Below, piece by piece: positions 16,430-24,626 of a stretch of DNA of 64,000 nt. A program made the position numbers and the translations under genes. The notes beneath the pieces are model-generated. The model did no database searches, was not told the origin of the DNA, and saw only the letters and a list, made by a program, of their open reading frames with translations. The DNA comes from Flavobacteriaceae bacterium. Lineage in GTDB: Bacteria > Bacteroidota > Bacteroidia > Flavobacteriales > Flavobacteriaceae. The stretch covers positions 27,547-91,546 of the forward strand of contig JAQWFW010000032.1 in NCBI GenBank assembly GCA_029238515.1. The letters run 5' to 3'. Numbering within the stretch: position 1 is the first letter of the stretch; each line of letters begins with the position of its first letter.

Positions 16430-17323
16430 CTAAATAAATTTATCTAAAACGTAAATGAGCTGTAAACTAGTGATGTACAAAATACTCACAAACATTAGTT
16501 TACGAGCAGATTTATCTGTTTGCTCTTTAAAAAGTTTGAATCCATAATACAAAAAAGCCGCTCCAATAAGTCCGATAAGTACTGCGCCTAAAATGGAAAG
16601 GTTTAAACTTCCTGTGAAGCCAAAGGCCGGAACAAGAGAAATCAAAACAGTCCATGCGATGTATATGATAATTTGTAAAACAGTTCCTTTGTCCTTTGCA
16701 CCAGTTGGCAGCATTAGGAATCCTGCTTTTTTGTAGTCGCTGTCCAAAAACCATGCTATGGCCCAAAAATGAGGAAATTGCCAAAAGAATTGCATCATAA
16801 AAAGTGTACCCGGTTCAAGGCCAAATTTACCTGTATATGCCACCCAACCTAGCATAAAAGGAATAGCTCCTGGAATAGCTCCTGCAAAAACAGAAAGGGG
16901 CGTTTTGAGTTTTAATGGCGTATAAACACTTGTGTAAAGAAAAATTGAAATCGCAGCAAACATTGCTGTCCTCGGATTAATACAATACAACACAGATAAC
17001 CCCAAAATCGTGAGCATAAGCCCTAAAATGAATGCGTTTGTTACAGAAATTCTACCTGCTGGGATAGGTCTATTTTGGGTGCGAATCATAAGCGCATCCA
17101 AATCACGTTCTATAATTTGATTAAAAACATTTGATGCACCAACCATGCAATACCCTCCTAAAGCAAGAAGAGCCAAAACTGAAAAGCGAACTTCATCTGC
17201 TGCCAATAAATACCCAGCAACTGATGAAAATACAACACTCAGAGATAACCCCATTTTGGTAACAGCTTTAAAATCCTTAAAGCGATTTGCAAAACTTGCG
17301 GACGGGACAGCTTGATGGGTCAT
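16430..17323 (-). CDS. cyoE: Protohaem IX farnesyltransferase (haem O synthase)
   Basis: 297 residues from the ATG at 17323. The enzyme transfers a farnesyl group to haem B to give haem O, the precursor of haem A, in the inner membrane. The UbiA-type prenyl diphosphate motif is seen as NQIIERDLDALMIRTQNRPI, with the acidic residues at 74 and 76; nine helices are expected. A longer frame back to 17365 is excluded: it would begin upstream of the promoter's -7 box at 17352-17359, so the mRNA would not contain that start. It is the first gene of the oxidase cluster. The cluster lacks subunits I and II, which must lie elsewhere. Confidence 0.95.
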   Translation of the reverse strand: MTHQAVPSASFANRFKDFKAVTKMGLSLSVVFSSVAGYLLAADEVRFSVLALLALGGYCMVGASNVFNQIIERDLDALMIRTQNRPIPAGRISVTNAFILGLMLTILGLSVLYCINPRTAMFAAISIFLYTSVYTPLKLKTPLSVFAGAIPGAIPFMLGWVAYTGKFGLEPGTLFMMQFFWQFPHFWAIAWFLDSDYKKAGFLMLPTGAKDKGTVLQIIIYIAWTVLISLVPAFGFTGSLNLSILGAVLIGLIGAAFLYYGFKLFKEQTDKSARKLMFVSILYITSLQLIYVLDKFI

Positions 17324-17351
17324 ATGAGAAGAATACTTCAGATTTGCGCTG

Positions 17352-17382
17352 CAAAGATAACCCATAATTACATCTAAATCAA
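17352..17382 (-). promoter_or_regulatory. Promoter of the cyoE/cytochrome oxidase cluster
   Basis: Minus strand: TTG at 17382-17380, a 20-nt spacer, then TATCTTTG at 17359-17352. This fits the Bacteroidota housekeeping promoter well. Transcription would start near 17345, about 20 nt before the cyoE ATG. Confidence 0.7.
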
Positions 17383-17428
17383 TATATTTAAGAAAAAGAA
17401 ATCAGATCAACGAGTGCTTAAAATATTA

Positions 17429-20047
17429 TCACAGGATAAATCTGTAGGTTGCTTTAATCAAAAATATATTTTGCGGCTGTTGGTCCAAAATTCCTGCTTG
17501 AAATCCATCCACAAGAGCTTCAGTAGCAGAAATATTTGCTCTTGTGCCCTGAGACCATACTAAAAACAACTCTGAGCCAGGGATGTACTCCCAACGTAAA
17601 ACTAGATTGGAATTGAACTGAACATAAGAAAAGTCGGGGTTTTCAAAACTATAGTCATAAAGCCCATCTTCATCTTCATCGACATGGAAAACACCATTAT
17701 TTAAGTCAATTTGCGATGCATTGTAAGCATAAAATCGATCCTCTAAGCGATCGGCAGTCGCATTGGTCACGTACTTAAAGTCTTTATACCTTCCTCTAGA
17801 AATAAATGGCTGAGCATAATATTGAATGGTAAGATTTGGATTGATCGTATAGTTGATACGAAATGAAGCACTCAACGTTTGATTATCAATCGCTCCTAAT
17901 AGATAGCGCTTTGTATCGTTGTAATCTAGCTGAGTTACGTATTGAGTTTTATTAGGGTTTAATTCAAATTCTGGAGAAAACGAAATGTTTAAGGCATTAA
18001 ATGGCTGATAGTTTAGGCCTGCTTCAAACCTAGTGAACGAAAAATTATCTTCTTTTGCTTGGGAATGAATAACTCCCAACCTTGCGGTAAGTTTTTTGCG
18101 ATCATCAGAATTGATGAATATAAATTTAAAGTTTTCTTCGGAGAAACGCCACCGCGGACCACCACGCAATGCGCTGTTGATATAAATTTTTGGTTTATGG
18201 GTTAATCCTATGCTCACCCCCCAATTGTTTAAGAAGTTAAATCTTGATCTAAAATCAAATTGCGTTCTGTTGTGATTCCCTTCAAAATCATAGGATGTAA
18301 ATTGATTAAATCTTAAAAAAATATTTCTAAATACAGACACAGGTTTTGCTATATTGTATCTCACATTAAAAAATTGAAACTTTTGGTCTGCTCGGCGCAA
18401 AAAACCAATGTCGTTAAGTTCAAGTTCTGGTGAAGTCCATTTAAATCCTGTATTGTAATTCCAGTTTTTGCCGCCATTCCTTCCAATTTCAAAAAGCCCT
18501 CCTGTTCCAGTGAGCGAAGTACGGTTTGGGTCTACATCTAGATGTGATGCATCTACTCTATTAAATAGGTGTGTGATGTTTTCTTGTGTGGATTGTATGG
18601 CCTCTGGACTGCCTTTAACATGGCTCATAACAAAATTTGTTCGCACATAATAGGCACGGTTTTTCCATTGGTGCTCAAAGTCAATGCCGCCTGTATAGGC
18701 GGATTTCCTGAGTCCAGAAGTGGGTTCCGTAATTGCACGATTTGTGGCGGTAAACATTCCACCGACAAATGTATTCCTTTCATTCAAATCCTTTTGTACT
18801 CTTCCTACAAAATAGTTTGTAAAAGGTTCTGCTTCTGCCTCAGAAATAACTCCATTTGTATTAATTTCGACATGTTCTTTGGCGGTCATACTTTCTAAAA
18901 CACCAATAGACCACCCATTTTTTGTTTTGCCACTAAATTTTGCTGCACCTAAAATGGTTGTGTTTTGTGGACGTTTTGTATACGACCCTGAAGGCGTTGA
19001 TGGATAAACTTGTGGACTTCTGCCTATTCTTCTAGAAAAAAATAAATTGTCTCTATTCCCTGCAAAGCGATAATCAAAAATGTTTTTGTTTTCTACAAAA
19101 AATGGGCGTTGTTCTCTGTAAAAAACTTCGAAACCATCCAATGCAATAACAGCAGGGTCGGCTTCCACTTGGCCAAAATCTGGATTAACAGTCACATCCA
19201 AAGTAAGATCGTTGGTCACCCCTATTTTGGCATCAAGCCCAGCATTGATTTTATACTCTCGCCCATCTCGATAAGGATTTCCGGTTTCAGCTTGATAGGT
19301 TTCCATTTGTGATACTTTGAAGGGTTGGATTTCTATTTGCTTTTGGGGTTTTACATTTTTTATTCCTCGAAGCTCACCAGCTTCACTTACCCATCCTGCG
19401 GCTTCAACTGGTATCCGATCCCAAGCCGATAATTCATTTTCTCTAAACAGATTACGTATGATATTTAAACCCCACACTTGTTCTTGGGCATTTCCAAAAC
19501 GTAATTGGCTTAATGGAATTTTCATCTCGGCAGACCAGCCTTCTGGAATAATTTGAGCTTTGGTGCTCCAAATTGGATTCCAACTGTCATCAATATTATT
19601 CCCATTATCTGTGGCAAGTTCATCGCCTCTAACACCTGCTGCTGTTACCGTAAAAAGAAACGCTGTTCGTAGATCATGATAACTGTCTATAAGCACATTT
19701 ATTCTATCACCTTCAAAACCATCACGTCTAGAAAGTCGATCGGTAATGGTCTCTGGAACTGAGTCCAGAGCCAAAAGAGCAATGTACAAATGCTTTTGAT
19801 CGTATACAATTTTAAACTTAGTCTGCTCAGTAGGAGGTGTGTTTTCGTCGGGATCAACTTCAATGAAGTCTGTGCCCCATTCTACTTTGTCCCAAATTGA
19901 ATCATCAAGAAATCCATCAACTTTTGGTGCATTTTCTGGACTAATTTCTACTGTAAAATATTGTTTTGGAGGGGTGATTTGAGCAAATAACTCCAGCGAT
20001 AAGCATACAACAAATAATGTCAAGTATGTTAAAAATGAATTTTTCAT
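17429..20047 (-). CDS. DUF5916 outer-membrane protein with CBM9-like N-terminal domain
   Basis: 872 residues. A signal peptide (about 1-22, ending LELFAQ) precedes a carbohydrate-binding module 9-like beta domain (about 30-190: DGFLDDSIWDKVEW ... IYIALLALDS-type strands). The C-terminal two thirds are alternating aromatic strands ending in a terminal Phe-type residue pattern (FLIKATYRFIL), typical of an outer-membrane barrel; this is the DUF5916 family. Function is unknown. Such proteins often occur near peptide or polymer uptake genes, but here it stands alone between the oxidase cluster and rplM, with about 240 nt of non-coding DNA upstream. Confidence 0.9.
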   Translation of the reverse strand: MKNSFLTYLTLFVVCLSLELFAQITPPKQYFTVEISPENAPKVDGFLDDSIWDKVEWGTDFIEVDPDENTPPTEQTKFKIVYDQKHLYIALLALDSVPETITDRLSRRDGFEGDRINVLIDSYHDLRTAFLFTVTAAGVRGDELATDNGNNIDDSWNPIWSTKAQIIPEGWSAEMKIPLSQLRFGNAQEQVWGLNIIRNLFRENELSAWDRIPVEAAGWVSEAGELRGIKNVKPQKQIEIQPFKVSQMETYQAETGNPYRDGREYKINAGLDAKIGVTNDLTLDVTVNPDFGQVEADPAVIALDGFEVFYREQRPFFVENKNIFDYRFAGNRDNLFFSRRIGRSPQVYPSTPSGSYTKRPQNTTILGAAKFSGKTKNGWSIGVLESMTAKEHVEINTNGVISEAEAEPFTNYFVGRVQKDLNERNTFVGGMFTATNRAITEPTSGLRKSAYTGGIDFEHQWKNRAYYVRTNFVMSHVKGSPEAIQSTQENITHLFNRVDASHLDVDPNRTSLTGTGGLFEIGRNGGKNWNYNTGFKWTSPELELNDIGFLRRADQKFQFFNVRYNIAKPVSVFRNIFLRFNQFTSYDFEGNHNRTQFDFRSRFNFLNNWGVSIGLTHKPKIYINSALRGGPRWRFSEENFKFIFINSDDRKKLTARLGVIHSQAKEDNFSFTRFEAGLNYQPFNALNISFSPEFELNPNKTQYVTQLDYNDTKRYLLGAIDNQTLSASFRINYTINPNLTIQYYAQPFISRGRYKDFKYVTNATADRLEDRFYAYNASQIDLNNGVFHVDEDEDGLYDYSFENPDFSYVQFNSNLVLRWEYIPGSELFLVWSQGTRANISATEALVDGFQAGILDQQPQNIFLIKATYRFIL

Positions 20048-20208
20048 AGGTTATTAAGTAGGTTATGGTGCATTTATTTAGCAGCTAAATATACAATGCT
20101 GTTGGCTATATTCATTGTTAATTTAGAAAAGTTTAACACGTATACACATAAACTCAGCATAAAAAAATTGAACAAATATTGTTGTGAAAAAATAAGCACA
20201 ACAAGATT

Positions 20209-20239
20209 TTGTTAATAACAATTTATAATTGTAGATTTG
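20209..20239 (+). promoter_or_regulatory. Promoter of the rplM-rpsI operon
   Basis: TTG at 20209-20211 (inside TTTTG), a 20-nt spacer and TAGATTTG at 20232-20239 match the Bacteroidota promoter. The leader to the GTG at 20287 is about 40 nt and contains AGGAGA near 20254-20259, too far from the start to be a normal Shine-Dalgarno. The rest of the gap from 20048 shows nothing else I recognise. Confidence 0.75.
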
Positions 20240-20286
20240 CAAACTCTTTTTTTAGGAGAAATGTATAATTTGAAAAATATTTTAAC

Positions 20287-20742
20287 GTGGATACCCTAAG
20301 TTATAAAACAATTTCAGCGAATAAGGCCACTAGCGACAAGCAGTGGGTTCTCGTTGATGCAGAAGGACAAACGCTTGGACGTTTGGCTTCAAAAGTTGCT
20401 ATTCTATTAAGAGGAAAGCACAAGCCAAACTTTACACCTCATGTCGATTGTGGTGATAATGTTATTGTTATCAATTCTGAAAAAATCAACTTAACAGGAA
20501 ATAAGTGGAACGATAAGTCTTATATCCGCCACACAGGATATCCTGGTGGTCAGCGTTCTTTAACTGCAACAGAAATGTTTGCTAAAGACCCTGCACGCTT
20601 AGTTGAAAAATCCGTAAAAGGGATGTTGCCCAAAAACAAATTGGGTGCGGTATTGTTTCGCAACCTCGATGTTGTTGTAGGTGCTGCGCACAAACACGAA
20701 GCGCAACAACCAAAAACTATTAATTTAAACGAAGTTAACTAA
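20287..20742 (+). CDS. rplM: 50S ribosomal protein L13
   Basis: 151 residues. L13 is an early-assembly protein of the large subunit. The sequence is full length and typical: [39 protein letters not shown] and [15 protein letters not shown]. The start is GTG, read as (M)DTLSYKTIS, which is the usual flavobacterial N-terminus; no ATG is available nearby. Its stop overlaps the rpsI ATG by one base (TAATG), so the two are translationally coupled. Confidence 0.98.
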   Translation: MDTLSYKTISANKATSDKQWVLVDAEGQTLGRLASKVAILLRGKHKPNFTPHVDCGDNVIVINSEKINLTGNKWNDKSYIRHTGYPGGQRSLTATEMFAKDPARLVEKSVKGMLPKNKLGAVLFRNLDVVVGAAHKHEAQQPKTINLNEVN

Positions 20743-21128
20743 TGGAAGTTATTCACAAAATTGGTCGAAGAAAGACTGCTGTAGCACGTGTTTACGTTTC
20801 TAAAGGAAAAGGAAACATTACTGTAAATAGTAAAGACATAAAAGACTATTTCCCAACGGCTACACTTCAATACAAGGTAAATCAACCATTAGCACTTACA
20901 GATAATGAAGGAAACTTCGATATTAAAGTAAATGTATACGGAGGTGGTTCTACAGGACAGGCTGAAGCTGTTCGCCTTGCTTTATCTCGTGCTATGTGCG
21001 AGCTAAACGAAGAAAACAGAAGTATTTTGAAACCAGAAGGATTACTTACAAGAGACCCTAGAATGGTTGAACGTAAGAAATTTGGACAGAAAAAAGCGCG
21101 TAAGAAATTTCAATTCTCTAAGCGTTAA
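20742..21128 (+). CDS. rpsI: 30S ribosomal protein S9
   Basis: 128 residues. S9 contacts the P-site tRNA with its C-terminal tail. The basic tail GQKKARKKFQFSKR is present and ends in the conserved Lys-Arg. IGRRKTAVARVYV opens the protein and GGGSTGQAEAVRLALSRAM is the conserved centre. It forms the rplM-rpsI pair found in nearly all bacteria, here followed after 136 nt by rpsB. Confidence 0.98.
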   Translation: MEVIHKIGRRKTAVARVYVSKGKGNITVNSKDIKDYFPTATLQYKVNQPLALTDNEGNFDIKVNVYGGGSTGQAEAVRLALSRAMCELNEENRSILKPEGLLTRDPRMVERKKFGQKKARKKFQFSKR

Positions 21129-21160
21129 TATATATTTTATAAACCAGTTATTGTTGTCCA

Positions 21161-21177
21161 TGACAGGCCAACTGTCA
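21161..21177 (+). promoter_or_regulatory. Hairpin in the rpsB leader, possible ribosomal-protein control site
   Basis: The 136-nt gap before rpsB has a perfect 6-bp hairpin, TGACAG-GCCAA-CTGTCA, with no T run after it, so it is not a terminator. In other bacteria rpsB leaders bind S2 to control rpsB-tsf. Whether this hairpin has that role is inference. Confidence 0.3.
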
Positions 21178-21264
21178 GGATTTAGTTTAGCATCTAAATG
21201 TGTAAGGCCTAATGTTTAGCCACTTGTACATTGCTAATTCAACAGAACGTAAACTAACACAAAA

Positions 21265-22050
21265 ATGGCACAAGTAGAAGTCAAAGACTTATTAGACAAT
21301 GGTGTTCACTTCGGACACCTCACAAGAAAATGGGACCCAAACATGGCCCCATTCATTTACATGGAGCGCAATGGTATCCACATCATTAACCTCTACAAAA
21401 CAGCTGCAAAATTAGAAGAAGCGACGAAAGCTCTTGCAAAAATTGCAGCTTCAGGACGAAAAATTCTTTTCGTAGCTACAAAAAAACAAGCCAAAGATAT
21501 TGTTGCCGAAAAAGCAGCAAACGTCAATATGCCCTACATCACTGAGCGTTGGCCAGGGGGTATGCTTACCAATTTCGTAACCATCCGTAAGGCGGTTAAG
21601 AAAATGGCATCAATCGATCGCATGAAAAAAGACGGAACATTTAACACACTTTCTAAGAAAGAACGTCTTCAGGTTGATCGTTTAAGAGCAAAACTAGAGA
21701 AAAACTTAGGTTCTATCTCTGATATGACTCGTCTTCCAGGAGCACTGTTTGTTGTAGATATCAAAAGAGAGCACATCGCAATCAAAGAAGCTCAAAAATT
21801 AAATATTCCAATTTTTGCAATGGTTGACACCAACTCTGATCCAAGACAAGTCGATTTCGTTATTCCATCAAATGACGATGCATCCAAGTCAATCAACAAA
21901 ATATTGACAACCGTAACAGAAGGGATTGCTGAAGGACTTGCAAACAGAAAAGCAGAAAAGGAAGGAAAAGCTAATGAAAGTAATGCTCAAGAAGCTGCAC
22001 CAAAAGCCGAAGTTCCTACTGTTGAAACTGCAACTCAAGAAGAAGAATAA
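21265..22050 (+). CDS. rpsB: 30S ribosomal protein S2
   Basis: 261 residues. S2 binds late to the small subunit and helps anchor S1. The sequence has the S2 signatures: LLDNGVHFGHLTRKWDPNM near residue 9, YITERWPGGMLTNF near 91 and an IFAMVDTNSDP segment. The C-terminus after about residue 232 is an Ala/Glu-rich tail of low complexity, common in this phylum. rpsB is followed by tsf after 82 nt without an obvious terminator. Confidence 0.98.
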   Translation: MAQVEVKDLLDNGVHFGHLTRKWDPNMAPFIYMERNGIHIINLYKTAAKLEEATKALAKIAASGRKILFVATKKQAKDIVAEKAANVNMPYITERWPGGMLTNFVTIRKAVKKMASIDRMKKDGTFNTLSKKERLQVDRLRAKLEKNLGSISDMTRLPGALFVVDIKREHIAIKEAQKLNIPIFAMVDTNSDPRQVDFVIPSNDDASKSINKILTTVTEGIAEGLANRKAEKEGKANESNAQEAAPKAEVPTVETATQEEE

Positions 22051-22132
22051 TTTTTTTAAATAAATAAAAAACAACAAAGTCGTAAAGTTCTTCTATTGAA
22101 TAATTTTTCGGCTTTTTTTAAAACTAAAAATC

Positions 22133-23098
22133 ATGACAAAGATTACAGCTGCTGAAGTAAATAAACTAAGACAGGCTACTGGTGCAGGAATGATGGACTG
22201 TAAAAAGGCCCTCGTAGAAGCTGAAGGGGATTTTGATAATGCTATTGATATTCTTCGCAAGAAGGGACAAAAAGTTGCTGCAAAAAGAGCAGACCGTGAC
22301 TCCACAGAAGGAGCGGCAGTTGCAAAAGTAAACAGCGACAACACCTCTGGGGTAGCAATTGTTTTAGGATGTGAAACCGACTTCGTTGGAAAAAATGAAA
22401 ACTTCCTTGCTTTAGCAAATCAATTGGCAGAAATTGCCCTTGAGCAGGACTCTAAAGACACCTTTTTAGCTGCAGATTTTGGAGGAATGACTGTAGCAGA
22501 AAAACTTATTGAACAAACAGGTGTTATTGGCGAAAAACTTGATTTGAAATCCTTTGAAAAAGTAAAAGCTCCATATGTAGGTGCTTATGTGCATATCAAC
22601 AAAATTGCAGCCCTTGTAGGACTCTCTGCAAACGTTGAAAATGCCGCAACACTTGCCAAAGATCTTGCGATGCAAGTAGCATCAATGGGGGCAACTTCAT
22701 TGTCATACAAAGATTTTGATCCCGCTTTTGTTGCTTCTGAAACTGAAGCGCGTATTGCGGTCATTGAAAAAGACAATATCGAACTTGAACGATTGGGCAA
22801 AACATTAAAGAATGTTCCAAAATACATTTCAATGGCTCAATTGACCCCCGAAGTTTTGGCTCAAGCAGAAGACGATGCAAAAGCACAACTAAAAGCAGAA
22901 GGAAAACCAGAGCAAATTTGGGATAAAATTTTACCCGGTAAAATGGACCGATTTATATCTGATAACACTACACTCGACAAAGAGCAATGTTTGTTAGACC
23001 AAGACTTCATTAAAGATGATAAAAGCACTGTTGCAAAATATGTCGCTTCTTATGGTGAGGTTGAAGTAACTGGATTCAAAAGAGTAACGCTAGGTTAA
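22133..23098 (+). CDS. tsf: Translation elongation factor Ts
   Basis: 321 residues. EF-Ts exchanges GDP for GTP on EF-Tu. The N-terminal UBA-like module VNKLRQATGAGMMDCKKAL and the TDFVGKNENF motif that reaches into EF-Tu (around residues 84-93) are intact, followed by the two core domains. It is part of the conserved rpsB-tsf pair and is closed by a strong terminator 30 nt downstream. Confidence 0.98.
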   Translation: MTKITAAEVNKLRQATGAGMMDCKKALVEAEGDFDNAIDILRKKGQKVAAKRADRDSTEGAAVAKVNSDNTSGVAIVLGCETDFVGKNENFLALANQLAEIALEQDSKDTFLAADFGGMTVAEKLIEQTGVIGEKLDLKSFEKVKAPYVGAYVHINKIAALVGLSANVENAATLAKDLAMQVASMGATSLSYKDFDPAFVASETEARIAVIEKDNIELERLGKTLKNVPKYISMAQLTPEVLAQAEDDAKAQLKAEGKPEQIWDKILPGKMDRFISDNTTLDKEQCLLDQDFIKDDKSTVAKYVASYGEVEVTGFKRVTLG

Positions 23099-23128
23099 TA
23101 CAAACCAAGAATTACAACTATTAAATTA

Positions 23129-23160
23129 AACCCTGTGCCTAACCGACACAGGGTTTTTTT
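23129..23160 (+). terminator. Rho-independent terminator after tsf
   Basis: AACCCTGTG, a 9-nt loop and CACAGGGTT followed by seven further T residues. A nine-pair perfect stem; it ends the rpsB-tsf transcript. Confidence 0.92.
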
Positions 23161-23217
23161 AAACACTAAAAAACCTTTTGCACACACCAAGTCTTCAAAA
23201 AATTTTAAGATATTGCT

Positions 23218-23225
23218 TATATTTG
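23218..23225 (+). promoter_or_regulatory. -7 box of the pyrH-frr promoter
   Basis: TATATTTG, 19 nt before the pyrH ATG and downstream of the tsf terminator. The -33 TTG is not evident at the expected distance, so the call rests on the -7 box and position. Confidence 0.5.
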
Positions 23226-23244
23226 TGCAACGATCAAAACAATT

Positions 23245-23949
23245 ATGGCTTATAAACGCATCTTACTCAAACTCTCTGGCGAAGCACTCATGGGTAATCG
23301 ACAGTACGGAATAGACCCACAACGCCTTTCCGAATACGCAAAAGATATCAAAGACATTGTAGATAAAGGTATCGAAGTTGCTATTGTTATTGGCGGTGGA
23401 AATATTTTTAGAGGAGTAGCAGGAGCCAGCAACGGTATGGATCGCGTTCAAGGCGATCATATGGGGATGTTGGCCACAGTCATCAATGGATTGGCTTTAC
23501 AGAGTGCCTTAGAAAATGAAGAAATCCCTACCCGATTACAATCTGCAATCAAAATTAATGAAGTTGCAGAGCCATTTATTCGCCGAAAGGCCATGCGTCA
23601 TTTGGAAAAAGGACGAGTAGTAATCTTTGGTGGCGGAACAGGTAATCCATACTTTACAACAGATTCTGCAGCTGTTCTGAGGGCTATTGAAATAGAAGCC
23701 GATGTGATCCTAAAAGGAACTAGAGTAGATGGAATCTATTCTGCTGACCCCGAAAAAGATGCATCAGCAAGTAAATTTAGCACCATCAGTTTCGATGATG
23801 TTCTCAGCAAAGGGCTAAAAGTCATGGATACTACAGCATTCACCCTAAGTCAAGAAAATGAATTGCCTATCATTGTTTTTGATATGAATAAAAAAGGAAA
23901 TTTAATGAAAATTGTTTCTGGAGAACAAATTGGAACTACAGTAAGTTAA
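23245..23949 (+). CDS. pyrH: UMP kinase
   Basis: 234 residues. PyrH phosphorylates UMP to UDP for pyrimidine nucleotide synthesis in the cytoplasm. Amino-acid-kinase fold motifs are present: KLSGEALMG near residue 8, [11 protein letters not shown] near 48, [15 protein letters not shown] near 71 and [16 protein letters not shown] near 130. As usual it is paired with frr, 10 nt downstream, but is separated from tsf by its own promoter and the preceding terminator. Confidence 0.98.
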   Translation: MAYKRILLKLSGEALMGNRQYGIDPQRLSEYAKDIKDIVDKGIEVAIVIGGGNIFRGVAGASNGMDRVQGDHMGMLATVINGLALQSALENEEIPTRLQSAIKINEVAEPFIRRKAMRHLEKGRVVIFGGGTGNPYFTTDSAAVLRAIEIEADVILKGTRVDGIYSADPEKDASASKFSTISFDDVLSKGLKVMDTTAFTLSQENELPIIVFDMNKKGNLMKIVSGEQIGTTVS

Positions 23950-23959
23950 TTGAAAAAAA

Positions 23960-24517
23960 ATGAACGAAGAAATTGAATTCATATTGGACAGTGCGAAGGA
24001 AGCTATGGATAAAGCCCTAAAGCACCTTGAAAAACAGTTTGTAAACATTCGTGCAGGAAAAGCAAGCCCCTCTATGTTGGGCAGCGTCACTGTTGATTAT
24101 TATGGAACACAAACCCCTTTGGCTCAAGTTGCAAATGTAAACACCCCAGATGGTCGAACAATTACGGTTCAACCATGGGAAAAAAGCATGTTACAAGATA
24201 TAGAACATGCCATTATGGTCGCCAACTTAGGGTTCAATCCAATGAATAATGGTGAGAGTATCATCATCAATGTTCCACCACTAACAGAAGAACGTCGCCG
24301 AGAACTTGCAAAACAAGCAAAATCTGAAGCTGAAGATGCAAAAATATCCATCCGAGGAGCGCGAAAAGATGGCAATAATGAACTCAAAAAGCTAAGTGAT
24401 ATTTCTGAAGATCTTAAGAAAAATACCGAAACTGATATTCAAGAGATGACAGACGCCTACATTGTCAAAGCCGATACTCTTTTTAACGCAAAAGAAAAAG
24501 AAATTTTGACCGTATAA
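23960..24517 (+). CDS. frr: Ribosome recycling factor
   Basis: 185 residues, the standard length. RRF and EF-G split the post-termination ribosome. The sequence covers domain I (KHLEKQFVNIRAGKASPSML), domain II (GTQTPLAQVANVNTPDGRT) and the long C-terminal helices (ISIRGARKDGNNELKKL). It is co-transcribed with pyrH. Confidence 0.98.
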   Translation: MNEEIEFILDSAKEAMDKALKHLEKQFVNIRAGKASPSMLGSVTVDYYGTQTPLAQVANVNTPDGRTITVQPWEKSMLQDIEHAIMVANLGFNPMNNGESIIINVPPLTEERRRELAKQAKSEAEDAKISIRGARKDGNNELKKLSDISEDLKKNTETDIQEMTDAYIVKADTLFNAKEKEILTV

Positions 24518-24600
24518 CCCTCTGCAATTCTCTAAATAAATTTAACTTTTCTTTTAGAAAGCCCCCTAAAAATTATGCTCACAAATCCAATGGTTTTGTA

Positions 24601-24608
24601 TACCTTTG
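24601..24608 (+). promoter_or_regulatory. -7 box (TACCTTTG) upstream of the MMPL gene
   Basis: TACCTTTG ends 18 nt before the ATG at 24627. No TTG at the right distance; weak support. Confidence 0.4.
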
Positions 24609-24626
24609 ACGACTTCATAATCAAGT

